A DNA stretch of 64,000 nt from Gigantopelta aegis (GCF_016097555.1 NC_054704.1:49752594-49816593), one strand, 5' to 3'. Counted from the stretch's first letter, positions 25,701 through 37,648 are shown. Notes: generated by a model not told the origin, from the sequence alone. Program-made: numbers and translations.

Positions 25701-27074
25701 CCAAATCTAACAGTAAATCTGGCTGACCAGTAACAATAATACTAACTAATAGGTAAGCAGGTAGTACTTTTTGTGAAAATGAACTGGGTACAGATGTACT
25801 TAATTTGTTTGTGTTAAGGAATTTACTCAGACAAGTATATTAGTGGTATCTAGTAGTAGCTTAGTCAGATACCGTAACATTTAGTTGACTACTTTCATAT
25901 TTTTTTTACTGGTCAGATAATAATTAGGACATACACTTGTTACTCAAGTAAAATATTTATACATATCACAGTCTGGTGGTCCAGTAAACTCAAATACATG
26001 TTTGTAAATTTAAATGTCATGTGAAAATATTTCTTTATTTAATTCAGTAAATATAACGAGAAAAAAGTAACATTCCCAATTCCATAATTTTTCAAAAACC
26101 AAACTTACAAAAAACTAAAAATTATTAATCAAGAGATAAGTCTGGAGCAATAAAACTACTTGTCAAACAACAATCTTAGGTCTCAATTCAAAACAGATTT
26201 GTATTCAAAATATGCAATACATGCTTATGGCATATTAAAAACGTATTTGATTTTTTGTTTACGCTACTGGCTAATTTTTTTGATATTATCTCACATTTGA
26301 TTGTTATATATATATATATATATATATACTAAAAAAACACTCACAACAGAATGTGTTTTAAATATATTGGTCTATAGGTTTACTGGTTAAAGATTATTCA
26401 TTCTGAATTATTCAACTGTCCCAATGTCTTAAACTGCTAGAAATGGAAAGTAGGTGAAATTGTCAGGAACATGTCAGTATGTTGATCATGGCGAAAAATA
26501 TCTACAACATAAATTGAATATGTTTCGTCTATCTGTGAAGTCTTTTGAAACATGGATACTGCCTTTATTCAACAAATAGGTAATTCAAGCGGAATAAGAT
26601 GAATAGATTTCATAATTCACCTAAAAGCTAATTTTAAAAAGATATGTTTAACTGCCCTCCATTTGGTTCAATTTCTTTGGCTAAGAAAAATCAAATTAGG
26701 GCATATTAAAAATAATAATAATAATAATAAATAATTTAAAATATTGGCAAACCGAGAATGATCCAAGCTTAGTGAATAATTGTGACTGAAGTTTTATGTA
26801 GTATTGTACTAGTAGAGACAAAGTAGAAATCCTAAAATAAAGACAAAAACTACAAAACAAGTCTGATGAGAGATTCGTGTAGGTTCTCCTAACTCCCCAA
26901 ACCTTGTTTAATAATAGACGCCTCATAATGGTAGCAAATGAAGTGATTCAATAATGTCATAATTATACAAGTAATGGGTTAAAACATTTAGTGTTGTTAG
27001 AAATGATCTCACAAGGTGATATGTTCACACTCCCATTCAATCAATTTGATACATTCAGTGGCAGGCAAGCATAT
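22741..27074. other. AT-rich DNA with one SINE, no gene seen
   Basis: Apart from the chimeric SINE at 23847, this holds only AT-rich sequence, a (TA)n at about 26307 and short frames without domains. It could be 3' UTR or intergenic DNA downstream of the G-gamma gene. Confidence 0.55.
23847..24239 (-). repeat. Chimeric SINE, type-2 head with C tail
   Basis: Full copy whose head and spacer are type 2 (GGCCTCGGTGGCGTCGTGGT) but whose 3' end is the C tail (CTAGTGGTGTCATTAAATAA), a combination not seen in the other copies here. Confidence 0.9.
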
Positions 27075-27076
27075 TA

Positions 27077-28180
27077 CAGTGAAATCCTTCAACACCGGAC
27101 CCCCTCTAAACCGGAATCCCCTCAAAACCGGACGTTTTCCGTGGTCCCGTGATTTACACATCTTTTAACACTATATTTTACCCCTCTAAACCGGAAACCC
27201 CTCTAACAAACAATTGGGTCCCAATGTGTCAACTTAGTGTAAATCCTACCCCTGAAAACCGGACGATCAAACCGATACCAATCAATATGGCGCCCACCTG
27301 TTGTGAACACCGATGGTTAGTGCAATATGCGCATGCTCGAGATCGCTGTTATCAGTGTAATCACCGCTGCATACAGTACAGGTACCACTCAGCAGGCAAG
27401 ATTAGCAACTTGACAATAAACAATTAAAAGGACTTATCGCAAGCTTTGGTATGGAGTTAACTACTGTAAACACATTGATTGTGTTGTAATTATGGTTAAC
27501 ATTAGCGGAGTTCGGGTTTGGGTTAGATGTCTTTATTAAGTTACGAGTGTGTTTTAAGGTCTTAAATGTGATCCTTCACAAACATGTCTCATGATTTGCT
27601 TCAAAGATTGACACAAATAACAGGGAATTTAATTTGCTGCCTTCCTATTGTGTGAATGTGTTGGGGTTTTTTTAATCATTTGTTTAGCGAAATAAAGAGT
27701 AAGCAAAAGTATATGTTGGCTTTGCGTAGTCGAATAGATGTTAGTAGTGTTTCATTTTCATGTCGATTTTCAACATGACGGAACGTACAGAAAGATGAAC
27801 GTTTCCTATTGCATGTACAGGAATTAGAAAGTTTAACACAGGCAACCATTGTTAAACACAGATGTGAAAGACAACAGACATCGATGGATACGTTTCTCAA
27901 CGTAGGCTGATTTATCGATTGATTGACAATTTGTGGACTTTTTAATGTATTTTTTATTCAATATTACTCCCATGGATGTTTTTATTTTTTTAAATGCTCA
28001 TAAATGCACCATTTTTCAACATATTCTTGTTGTTCTTGTTATAAAACACTTTAACACTTTCCCTATTTTATGGAGAACGGAAGGTATTTCCATCCAGGCA
28101 GACCCCTGAAAACCGGACACCTCTGATAACCGGACATTTTACTTGGTCCCATGGATGTCCGGTATTGAGGGGTTTCACTG
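27077..28180. mobile_element. pogo/Tigger-like MITE, 1,104 bp
   Basis: Ends CAGTGAAATCCTTCAACACC and CAGTGAAACCCCTCAATACC, both continuing GGAC, flanked by TA (27075-27076 and 28181-28182). Several ACCGGA repeats lie just inside each end, a common arrangement in pogo-like elements. No transposase frame was recognised. The right flank is a (TA)n tract. Confidence 0.88.
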
Positions 28181-28182
28181 TA

Positions 28183-28369
28183 AATATATATATATATATA
28201 TATATAATTTAATTTTTGGTTCAGTGGCTGTCTATTTTCTACAAAGTTAATAACAGTGTATTTCTATCTTTCTACATTGTTTCATTCATACCTCACTAAA
28301 TACTTAGCAAAAATAGATCTTGTTTGTACAAAATAAAAAAAATTCGATGTGCCAACAATATACATTATA

Positions 28370-28412
<43 letters not shown>

Positions 28413-28874
28413 TATCATGTGCCGTATTGAAGTTCACAAAATTTCCAGTGGAAACTTTCAAAATAGAAAGCTGTCGGCTATATTAATAAATAATGAGGAA
28501 ATTTAACTTCATACTAAAGACAACCAATATGGAATCTGAACTGGGAATAACTGCTCCACCATATTTTATCAACTTATTTCTGTGAAGTTATTCAAATAAA
28601 ATAATGGGTAAGAATATTTACAAAATACACAAGTGAAGACACATGGTTAGCGTAAAAGTAATAGGTATGTGTAACTGCCAATATATATTAAATCTATAAT
28701 TGTTTCCCCCAATTTTTCAATGACTAGATTTATATATATTAGACCATATGACCAGAGAACAAATTTTTTCACCATTTGAAAACAACATAAAAATATTAGT
28801 TAAGAACATTTGTGAACCTCAATAGGGATGAACAGCACATTTTTTACATAAACAAAGCTGTAAACATTACTGGG
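28183..28874. other. AT-rich region downstream of G-gamma
   Basis: Contains (TA)n tracts at about 28186-28206 and 28376-28406. Probably 3' UTR of the minus-strand G-gamma gene; no poly(A) site was assigned. Confidence 0.5.
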
Positions 28875-29108
28875 TTACAATATTGTGCACCGTATCTTGT
28901 TGTCCTTGAATGGGTTAGCAAAATTTTTGTCACGCACAACAAGGGGGTCTTCGTGCTTATGGGCCTCACAGTAATCAACCAATTCCTTAAGTGTTTTCGA
29001 TAATTTCATTCTTTTGAACTCTGCATGAACCCTTAGTGTTTCAATCTGCATCTTTAGCTTTTTAGAAGCTATATCAGAGTCCCGTGCCGATCCGAAAGGG
29101 TATGGCAT
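28875..29108 (-). CDS. Guanine nucleotide-binding protein subunit gamma
   Basis: A 77-residue G-gamma subunit, the prenylated partner of G-beta in heterotrimeric G proteins at the plasma membrane (family knowledge). The helical GGL stretch IETLRVHAEFKRMKLSKTLK is followed by ELVDYCEAHKHEDPLV, then NPFKDNK and a C-terminal CaaX box CTIL, whose final Leu predicts geranylgeranylation. The NPF motif before the CaaX box is a hallmark of the family. The ATG at 29108 was chosen because the longer frame (from 29138) runs through a splice acceptor, TTTTATGCAG, whose exon starts at about 29132; that leaves 24 nt of 5' UTR in this exon. The coding region is uninterrupted, whereas mammalian G-gamma genes usually split it, so an intron may have been lost. 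Which vertebrate paralogue is closest cannot be judged. Downstream (below 28874) is AT-rich probable 3' UTR. The 5' noncoding exon was not found. Confidence 0.93.
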   Translation of the reverse strand: MPYPFGSARDSDIASKKLKMQIETLRVHAEFKRMKLSKTLKELVDYCEAHKHEDPLVVRDKNFANPFKDNKIRCTIL

Positions 29109-29132
29109 GATGGAACAACGAAGCAGATAATC

Positions 29133-30178
29133 CTGCATAAAACAACAGTAAACAATTAAGTTGTGTTATTGTCCAATGGTTCAAAATATCTCCCAAATAC
29201 TGACTTGCCACAGGGCAACATTATCTACATGTCGCCAGTGACAACCACGTATAGTTACTGTTCCACATACATGTATTTTTACATATGGTACCAAAATAAA
29301 ATAACAATTTAGAAGATCAAAACCAGACTTCAAAATAGCTTGAAAATAAATAAATAAAGCTATCCTTTTTCTTGCAATTGACAGGGCTTGCGCTGTCTGT
29401 AGCCAAATTACCCAATGGCTATTTATACAAAAAATGGCTAATAAAATGTGTAAAGTGGCTAAAATTTTACCTAAGCCATTTTCTATCTTCCGATGTGAAC
29501 AAACGGTTACATAATCTATCCGACACCTGACATATAATAATAGTACCAAATATTCAATTAGTGTAATAGCTATCTCGCGACTGGTAAGGAGAAGCAGTGT
29601 CATCCAGAATACAGCATAATAATGGTCGCTTATTTTAATAATCACGGTTATTAATTTTAACAGCAACATGTATGAAAGCAAAGTCTGAAAGATCTGTAGC
29701 TTGTTGTTTTAACTTTGTAAAGTCTTTGAACCAAAGTAATAAAAACGGACCAACAATGTGTGTGTTTCAATACACGTGCTAGTCCAGGGCCGAAGGACAA
29801 GTAGGCTAGGGCCGAGTTCAGCCAGACCGAGCAAAACTAAAACGTCCGCTAGACTGGTTTATGTGCTTCACGTTAAACCCAATGTCCACATCGGGAACCA
29901 ATCACATAGTTCGCAAACGTTAGGAAAACATTCGTTCGCTGCTCTCAGTGTCAAAATACATCGTTGCTGACATTAAACAATACGATTACACGCAAGTAAA
30001 TCTTGATGTAAATTATTTTTTTAAAAACCAAATAGTTGTTCGCATCAATGAATACTTAATTGCTGTTTCGTTCGCTTATTTCCGTCATCTTTGTTATTTC
30101 GCACTCATGCACATTGCGATCGTGGGAAATGAACATGCAGTATTTATACAAATGACTGTTAAACGTACACTGAATACA
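29133..30178. other. Upstream intron or flank of G-gamma
   Basis: The 166-codon open frame at 29181-29681 (minus) is not a recognised protein. At 29383 CAGGGCTTGCGCTGTCTGTA starts a repeat-like segment that recurs partly at 31036-31100. A block GGGAACCAATCACATAGTTC at 29899 recurs inverted at 43262-43292. Confidence 0.5.
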
Positions 30179-30183
30179 ATTAG

Positions 30184-30371
30184 CAGAGGCGGATCTATTG
30201 GGGGGGGGGCAGGGCCCCGGGCCTCCCCTAAATTTTGAGATAGTTATATATTAATTTTCATTTTTTTTAACAACCTCCCTACAAACCCCCCACAAAGCTG
30301 CCTTGGCATTCCACCTCATGTCACTGCTCTCCCCCATACGCCCCAAAATGGATTTTCTGGATCCGCCACTG
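30184..30371. mobile_element. CAG-GGCGGATC MITE, 5-bp target duplication
   Basis: Ends CAGAGGCGGATCTATTGGGG and CAGTGGCGGATCCAGAAAAT; exact 5-bp flanks ATTAG (30179-30183 and 30372-30376). The interior is GC- and homopolymer-rich. Relative of the copy at 41178. The hAT-like start with a 5-bp duplication fits a hAT subgroup with shorter duplications, by inference. Confidence 0.85.
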
Positions 30372-31356
30372 ATTAGTTTACAATAATCATGACATTTGTT
30401 AGATAAAATATTATAAATATTTATAGACTGAGGTGACATCTTAAAAGTTAGCTAGATTTTAAAAAGACAGAACATTTCAATTCATTATCTTTTTAATCAA
30501 ACGTTTTTGACGTAAATGGAAAAGTTGCAATAACGTGAAGTCAGCATTCTTAGGCTACATATTTTACAAGCTGAAATTTACAAGCTGAAATCAACAAGCA
30601 TTTAACATGACGTGGAAATCAACAACATAGTGTAAAATACAAAATTGTTGGGGTGAGGAATTGATGGGTTACTTTAAAAATAATAATAATTTAAAAGCAG
30701 TTCAAACTAACATAAAGATTGCTATTGTAAAGAAATAATGAGCTCCATTTTAAAAAAGATGAGTATTGGCTCTCATATTTTTTATTAATGTCATAGGTCT
30801 TATAAGTTGGGGTGAGTGTTTGCAGAGGGCAATGGCTTCCAACTCTGCATATCTTCCACCACCCCCCACTGAAAAATCAAAATAATATATTATATGCTCC
30901 TACCCCCATCGGTGTCTTTGATTTTGATCAGGGAATAGTTTTGTAATCCAGATTTATTCCAGTTTGTACATAATTAGCTGAAAAAGATGTATTTTCATAT
31001 TCATATATAAATCCTCTATACAGTACTGCAGAAAACAAGTTTGGCTAAAACATTTTCATTATGGCTAATAAAAATCCAATTTGGCTAAAAAAATAATTGT
31101 ATTTTTGATCCAGGGTGAGCCTCAAATTGACCGTGAGAATTTAATAGTAGAAACCACCACCAAAAATGGTACTTTTGTAAGCTGTAAAACTGTACGAACA
31201 AAATAATTTTAAAAATTTAAACCAGACTTTTTATTATCAAGCATGTTTCTGTAGTACAATGTTTTACAATTTGCTTACATCCACCGATGGTTCAGGCACG
31301 TCTGTCTCGGGCACATTTTTCAGATTTCCTGTGGGATGTGGCCAAGACAGGCGAGG

Positions 31357-31515
31357 CAAGGCTAGTTCTCACCAAATTCGCCAACTGCAAGTTTTAGAAA
31401 TAATTTCACATAATCATCGATATCTTGTTACGAAAATAACTGGGTTTTAGTAATTAAATTTTGAAGTTTAATAGATAATTTGGCAAATTTGTCTACTCGC
31501 CCAGAGCTAGCCCTA
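31357..31515. mobile_element. MITE with GGCTAG ends and 5-bp target duplication
   Basis: Ends CAAGGCTAGTTCTCACC and TAGGGCTAGCTCTGGGCGAG, both followed by ACCAAATTCGCCAA/ACAAATTTGCCAA-like inner repeats. Exact 5-bp flanks CGAGG (31352-31356 and 31516-31520). Confidence 0.78.
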
Positions 31516-31520
31516 CGAGG

Positions 31521-33276
31521 AAGTATATTTCTCAAGACAGCCTCCTACTTTTAACATTAACGGAATTGTCTGTGTATCCAGAGCCATGAAACAAAAAAGT
31601 ACTTACAAATTTGTTACTTAAGAATTGGTCATATTGCAAATGCCCCCCCCCCCCCCCCCCCCCCCCCCCAAAAGGTAGCATATCTACTAAACATACCTGT
31701 TGTGGAAAAAAGCAGTATAGTCAGAAGTCAGTTGAAATCTGTGATGATTCTCAGAGTTGCAACCACCTAAAAAAAAAAAAAAAAAGTACTGATGTATTTA
31801 TGTTTGACATGTTTACTTACCCTGTATGCACTATGAATGTTCTACAATATGAAAACACAGTCAATATACGTACATGTAGGACTACATAGAAGTCTACATT
31901 ACAGTTGGATAACAACACAGCACAACATTGAAAACACTACAACCTACATACAATGTATGCATTCATCAAAGGCTTCACAATGCAACTGGTATCACTGTCA
32001 TTTGGCCAAATGCCAATTATATCACTTTGTTAAATAAATGTGTAATTGGTAATTGTCCACTACTGCAGAGTTAGGGTGAATTATGCTGCATTTACATGGG
32101 TCATGTTGTAACAAATACATGGTTCGTGTTTTAACCCGGGTTAAATATAACTTAGGGACCGTACTCTATTTTTGAAACAGAAAAAATATATATTTAAAAA
32201 AAAAAAAAATATTCATATATAACGCAGTTCGATTCATTTCCTGCAGGGTTTGATCTTAACAGTCGCCGATTGACCCTGGCGACCGAAATTACAGATGGGC
32301 AAGTCAAACCCCTGTCCCAGGTTGCCCGCCTGGTGACAAAAATATTTATTGACAGTCACAGTGGAATGACTGAATGTTCAGATTTATATTCATCATAATG
32401 ATGTGCAGTTAACTATGGAATCAGTTCGGTTTCGGTTATAGAAGTAAAACTGAAAACTGTAACTGTGGAGATAGAAAAAAATCTGTACTTTCAGTTTTCC
32501 AAATTTACCATTTTTAGCCCAGCTCATTCGAAATGGAAAAAAAAAATTCCTAGGTGAGTCAATACCAAAATCCACTTCTGGCAATAACTACCAAATGACT
32601 GCATTTTGTCATGTTGATCTGTGAATTTGGTATACGTTTTGAATGTTGTGCAGTATTGTTTGCAATGCAAATTAGGCAGAGTTTGGAAAACCCTGTTTGT
32701 CTGTGAACATAATGCCTATTTTACTGCATCCAGGTGATGTTTTTTTATGCGCATGTCTTCTGCAAAAGTCGTCCATGTTTATTATTTGTTTGAGGGGCAT
32801 TTCAAGGTAATTTTTTGTGACAAACATGACATTTTGACACCATAAAATTATGTTTCCATGGAAACTTCTGTATATTTTCTTTTACATTTTGTATTAATAG
32901 AAACCATGTATTAATAGAAACCATGTAAGTGATGTATACTTCATAGTCGCAGACCAAATACCATGAAATGCCCCTTGAACCCTTCATTTGTACCACTACT
33001 CATACTTTATTATTTGTACCTGTATGGTATTTCTAGTGAAGTTTTTGGTATCAGCTATTTTTTTTAATTTCCGAGACAAAAGACAGATTCACTGTTAACA
33101 CTGCGATTGGAAATTTTTTAATTCTTTCTTTCAAAATGACAATCAAGATAAAATGTTTAAGTTAATCCGGATTACAAACGAACACAATTACCATGTCGGC
33201 TGTTCTTATCTTATTAGATGACATTACCCGAGGACTTCCGATATTGACATATTTGAAACAATTGATTGATTCTTAC
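31521..33276. other. No gene recognised
   Basis: Contains the 27-C run, A-runs and scattered AT-rich frames. CAGGGTTTGATCTTAACAGT at 32244 may be a lone MITE end. Confidence 0.5.
31643..31669 (+). repeat. 27-C homopolymer
   Basis: Unbroken run of 27 C. Confidence 0.95.
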
Positions 33277-33279
33277 TTA

Positions 33280-33812
33280 GGCCAAACAAAAATATAGGTG
33301 TGTTTCCGATTGCATCCCCCCAAAAAATTAGGGTAGGTAGGTAGGGTTGTTTTTTTCCCCCCCTTCGCTTTCTTCCTTAATGTGTGTGTACTTATATAAC
33401 ATTATCTATAAATAATATATATGGATTTGTGGCATAAACAGATGTTTAAAATATTGAAATAACCTGTAGCAAGGCTATGTTCGTACATTCGGTTACTTCC
33501 GTGACCGACCAAGCTGTTTGGTGGTAGCTAATCAGGGGAAGGAACTCTATTACAAAAGCTTTTCCACAATTTCTCGATGTTTTTCGGAAGGGTATTACAT
33601 GTGCAAAATGTATCGTATAATAGTACGTAAACAATGTGCAAGGAAGGAAATACTCTTGTTTGGTGATGTTGTCCTCTTTTATTTTTACTTCTTTTTTTAA
33701 ATTTAATTTTTTTTTCAGTTTAAGAGAGAAAAAATTAGGGTCGGGGGGGGGGGGGGGGTAAAACTAGGGATGGTCGGTCGACTGGAAACACACCTATTTT
33801 TTTTGTTTGGCC
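33280..33812. mobile_element. PIF/Harbinger-like MITE, 533 bp
   Basis: Ends GGCCAAACAAAAATATAGGT and GGCCAAACAAAAAAAATAGG, both continuing into GTGTGTTTCC. Flanking 3-bp repeats TTA (33277-33279 and 33813-33815) match the TWA duplication of PIF/Harbinger. It contains a 16-G run at 33743-33758. No transposase. Confidence 0.85.
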
Positions 33813-34483
33813 TTACACTTCAGCTGAGGTGTTCCGACCATCCAAGTGAGTTTGTTTAAACTACTGGGTTTTTTTTTTCTCTCACTACTGTAAGGTGGCT
33901 ACTTTTTCGTTTTAGTTGAAAAATAAAATCATGCTGACAAAAGTCACAAATAGTTTATTTTATAAATTATATCTATGGAAATAAAATGTTCACAAAATTT
34001 GTGGGGAAGATCTTGACAAACTGGTTGGCGAGTGTGTGAGATGTGTGGTGGTGGGTGTGTGGGATGGTGGGTGGGTGGTGTGGGTGTGTGGTGTGGGTGG
34101 GGGGGGGGGGGGATAGAAGTGAGAGCTTAGGTAGGGAGGCAGTTACAGCCAGATAAAAGAGAGAATGCAAACGTTGTGCCGAGAAGATAATTGACCAATT
34201 ATGGGCACGTTCTTATAAAAGTACGTGTATGAAGGTGAAATACGTTTATAAAAATTAATTGTGAGTGGGATTTTCACTCAAATCAGTCACTGGACCTGAC
34301 CCTGGTAAAGCGAATATCCGTCCCAAATAATGTTTATTATAATGGAAAATATAACGATGGCGAATAAATTGTAGGAAAAAAAAATCAAATATAATTTAAA
34401 ATGTGCTCGAATTCAAAGAAGAAAACCTGAAGTTTCACTGAAAAGTCAAGTCTGTCCAATTCCACTGTCAAACCAAAAAAACT

Positions 34484-34508
34484 AAGATGGCGATTAGTGA
34501 CCGGAAGT
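34484..34508. promoter_or_regulatory. Possible TATA-less promoter motifs
   Basis: AAGATGGCG (YY1-like) at 34484-34492 is followed by CCGGAAGT (ETS/GABP-like) at 34501-34508, a pair common in housekeeping promoters. Orientation and gene are unknown. It lies 5.4 kb upstream of the G-gamma exon (minus strand), so it could serve that gene; no matching exon and donor were confirmed. Confidence 0.3.
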
Positions 34509-34649
34509 AGAGCCTCAGTTTCATTTCTTTTCTTCTGTTATATTTTGTTCCAATAAAAGTTGACAGCAAGGGACCTACCAGTAGAACAGACTGGGACGAG
34601 TGAACCAGCCTCTGGAGCGAATTGGTAGAGGGCGAGTCGGTTTGGGGGT

Positions 34650-34815
34650 GAGTTGACCTGCTCGCCTGATGCGCTAACGATCATGGATTGATCCCTGTCA
34701 ATGAGCCTATTGGGCTATTTCTCAATCCAACCAGTGCTCCACAACTGGTGTAACAAATGCCGTGGTATTATATTATCGATCCTGTCTGTGGGGTGATGCA
34801 TATATATATATATAG
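34650..34815 (+). repeat. 3'-truncated SINE, type-1 head
   Basis: Decayed head with GGATTGATCC box B, CCTATTGGGCTATTTC spacer and start of the central block, ending in a short (TA)n. Confidence 0.75.
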
Positions 34816-35008
34816 GCGTAATGCATACATGTCTTATATTCTTAACTATATTGGTGCTACCTTTATATAATAGATATCATACGTGTATACTGATGGCTTA
34901 AAATACAAATTAAAATGCTCCAAGACACTGGAGCAACTTGTATAACTTTAATTGTCTTTAAGAAACTCATAAATACTAATACACACAAAATTGACTTTGG
35001 CAATGTTA

Positions 35009-35065
35009 CAATCTGATTAAAATTAGTTCTACTGGTCTATAGTGGAGCTAATTTTAATTAGATTG
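35009..35065. mobile_element. 57-bp complete miniature of the CAATCT foldback family
   Basis: Consists of little more than its two ends: CAATCTGATTAAAATTAGTT... and ...GGAGCTAATTTTAATTAGATTG-type termini in inverted orientation. Flanked by an exact 9-bp direct repeat, GCAATGTTA (35000-35008 and 35066-35074), the same duplication length as the 622-bp relative at 18749. Confidence 0.92.
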
Positions 35066-35617
35066 GCAATGTTAAAACCACCATACAAGAATATTCTTCA
35101 AGAGTAAAACAATGTCTAAAATCCTCAAAGCGTACACGTGGTAGAGGATCTGGGGGCCTGCTAATTATGTAAAAAAAATAATACTTTTACCATTATATTA
35201 CTGAAATTTGTAACAAAAATGATTAGAGTCTGCAGGTGAAAATTTCGGGACATGCACCGTGTAGAAAAAAAATCTGTTTCTCTTCTCATTTTATATAGAC
35301 TGCCTCCAGCTGAATCACCATACTTCCAAGATCAGTATGCCGTGTTAGAATCTGAAATAGCTACATGTAGTTCAGTGGGTTCTATTATTTTAATGGGGGG
35401 GGGGGGGGGGAATAAATGCTAGAACAGTTGATAACAATACAATACTGATGATTACATTCCCCCATGATACAAATGACTTCTTACCTCTACCTGAAAACTA
35501 TACACCGGACCACATTACCCAAATCGAAAAATCACTGTACACAACAAACAACGCACATGGTAAACAAAAATATGGCAGACCTCTATACAACAACGGGTGT
35601 TCGCATTCTTAATGACA

Positions 35618-35872
35618 CTATTTCTCGCTCCAGCCAGTGCACCACGACTGGTACATCAAAGACCGTGGCATGTGCTATCCTGTCTGTGGGATGGTGTATA
35701 TAAAAGATCCTAATCGAAAAAAGTAGCCCATGAAGTGACGACGGCGGGATTCCTCCCTCTTGAAATATCTATGTTGTCCTTAACCATATGTCCGAAGCCA
35801 TATAACCGTACATAAAATGTGTTGAGTGTGTCGTTAAATAAACAATTTCCTTCCTTTCTTCTTAATGGCAGA
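35618..35872 (+). repeat. 5'-truncated SINE with A tail
   Basis: Spacer, central block (with a small deletion after AAAAGATCC), A tail and CTTTC-rich end. Confidence 0.85.
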
Positions 35873-36280
35873 ACACCGGGGGACTATCTGGGTAAACTAA
35901 CATGCTATAATAGTCAAGGAGCAAGTGCAATTGATTAGTGTTATCTGTCAAGAAAGTACGTGTCTTTCCGACATTGTTAGCCTAAATGTAAAACTTATCA
36001 CAGCACTGCACAGCATCTATTATCATCAAAGGTAACCTAACTACCACAAAACAGCAACAACCCAAACTACGTCAGCTGAAACCAAAACATAAATTAAACA
36101 CGGATAATAGTAAAAAAAATACCAGCAAGAACTCCTATCCATAGATTCACTAGAAAAAAATACAAAGCTTCATAAATAACAAAATTGAATGTGTCTAGGT
36201 ATTAAGCAATATCATGTTGACATCAGCATCCAAAATATCACCTACGCGACACAGAAATCCAAATCCACCCGCAAAATATA

Positions 36281-36638
36281 CAGAAAGAAGTGTTTTATTT
36301 AACGACGCACTCAACACATTTTATTTACGGTTATATGGCGTCAGGCATATGGTTAAGGACCACACAGATTTTGAGAGGAAACCCGCTGTCGCCACTACAT
36401 GGGCTACTCTTTCCGATTAGCAGCAAGGGATCTTTTATTTGCGCTTCCCACAGGCAGGATAGCACAAACCATGGCCATTGTTGAACCAGTTATGGATCAC
36501 TTGTCGGTGCAAGTGGTTTACACCTACCCATTGAGTCTTGCGGAGAACTCACTCAGGGTTTGGAGTAGGTATCTGGATTAAAAAACCCATGCCTCGACTG
36601 GGATCCGAACCCAGTACCTACCAGCCTGTAGACCGATG
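36281..36638 (-). repeat. SINE, type-2 head with A tail, 10-bp target duplication
   Basis: Lacks the first 25 or so bases of the head. Flanked by GCAAAATATA on both sides (36271-36280 and 36639-36648), so the truncation occurred at insertion. Confidence 0.93.
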
Positions 36639-36982
36639 GCAAAATATATAGAGAAAAAAACTAAACCAAAAGTAAGTGTAAGTGATATACAGTCGCAATT
36701 CCGTAGCTTGGCTAGACAGCTCAAAACAAACCCATTAAATGTAACACTACGCAACTCACTGATGAAAACTAAGAAAAAAACCTACACAGAACCAACGAGC
36801 AATTAGAAGAAATCTTAAAGAGGAATTTAATTTTTTTAATTGTTTTTTTAAAAAACCTAAATGATGAAAAGTCAAAACAATATTGGAGCATCGTAAATAA
36901 TATTTTCAATAAAAACAAAGGCAACCTCGAGTTACCCGATGAAATGATCAAGAATCTCACTGCCCTTTCTAGAGATTTAATT

Positions 36983-37107
36983 CACTGGCTTAGGAAGTAA
37001 AGGGGGAGGGGAGGAGGGCATGCCCCCCCCCTCCCGCTTTGTAGCAGCAGTGATATATTAAAAATATATTTATACACGTGTGTGTGTATCTATGTGCGTG
37101 TGTGCGC

Positions 37108-37153
<46 letters not shown>

Positions 37154-37186
37154 CCCCTCACTTTTTGGCACCTTCCTATGCCCGTG
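36983..37186. mobile_element. Probable MITE with CAC-GGC-TAGGAAG ends
   Basis: CACTGGCTTAGGAAGTAAAG and inverted CACGGGCATAGGAAGGTGCC bound a segment containing a (GT/GC)n microsatellite (37097-37152). No target duplication recognised. Confidence 0.45.
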
Positions 37187-37329
37187 CCTACACAAACATT
37201 ACTAGAAGAACTTTATAAACGCAAAAACTACCAAAAATACAACCCGTCATTTGACAGTAATATCACATCAAAAGAAATACTGCCATAAAATCCCTCAAAA
37301 CTAATAAATTAAGCGGTCCGGACATCGTA

Positions 37330-37381
37330 CTTTAATCTTAATTAGATATAAGCACAAAAATAAGTTGAAATGAAATGAAAA
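37330..37381 (+). repeat. Tail fragment of the GAAAT-tailed SINE
   Basis: TTAATTAGATATAAGCAC and GTTGAAATGAAATG, immediately upstream of a fuller copy at 37397. Confidence 0.7.
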
Positions 37382-37396
37382 TACAAATATGTATAG

Positions 37397-37648
37397 TTCG
37401 AGTGGTTAAGCCATCAGACATAAGGCTGGTAAGTACAGGGTTCGCAGCCCGGTACCGGCTCCCACCGTTTTATCGACTCACTGGGTAGGTGTAAGATCAC
37501 TACACCCTCTTCTCTCTCATTAACCAGTAACAACTAACCCACTGTCCTGGACAAACAGCTCAGATAGCTGAGGTATGTACCAAGGACAGCATGCTTGAAC
37601 CTTAATTGGATATAAACACAAAAATAAGTTGAAAGGAAAGGAAATGCA
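37397..37648 (+). repeat. GAAAT-tailed SINE with tRNA-like head
   Basis: Head GTGGTTAAGCCATCAGACAT and box B GGGTTCGCAGCCC, spacer GTAGGTGTAAGATCACTACA, body with CACTGTCCTGGACA, tail AACCTTAATTGGATATAAAC and AAGTTGAAAGGAAAG. Related to the type-2 head, but the body lacks the shared central block. Confidence 0.85.

Noticed and set aside
29181-29681. 166-codon hydrophobic open frame
   Set aside because: Looks like chance translation of AT-rich, repeat-containing DNA; no family, no splice support.
36214-36581. Several 60-80-codon frames (HFIYGYMAS... and similar) repeated across the window
   Set aside because: These are translations of the SINE central block and tails in either strand, not proteins.
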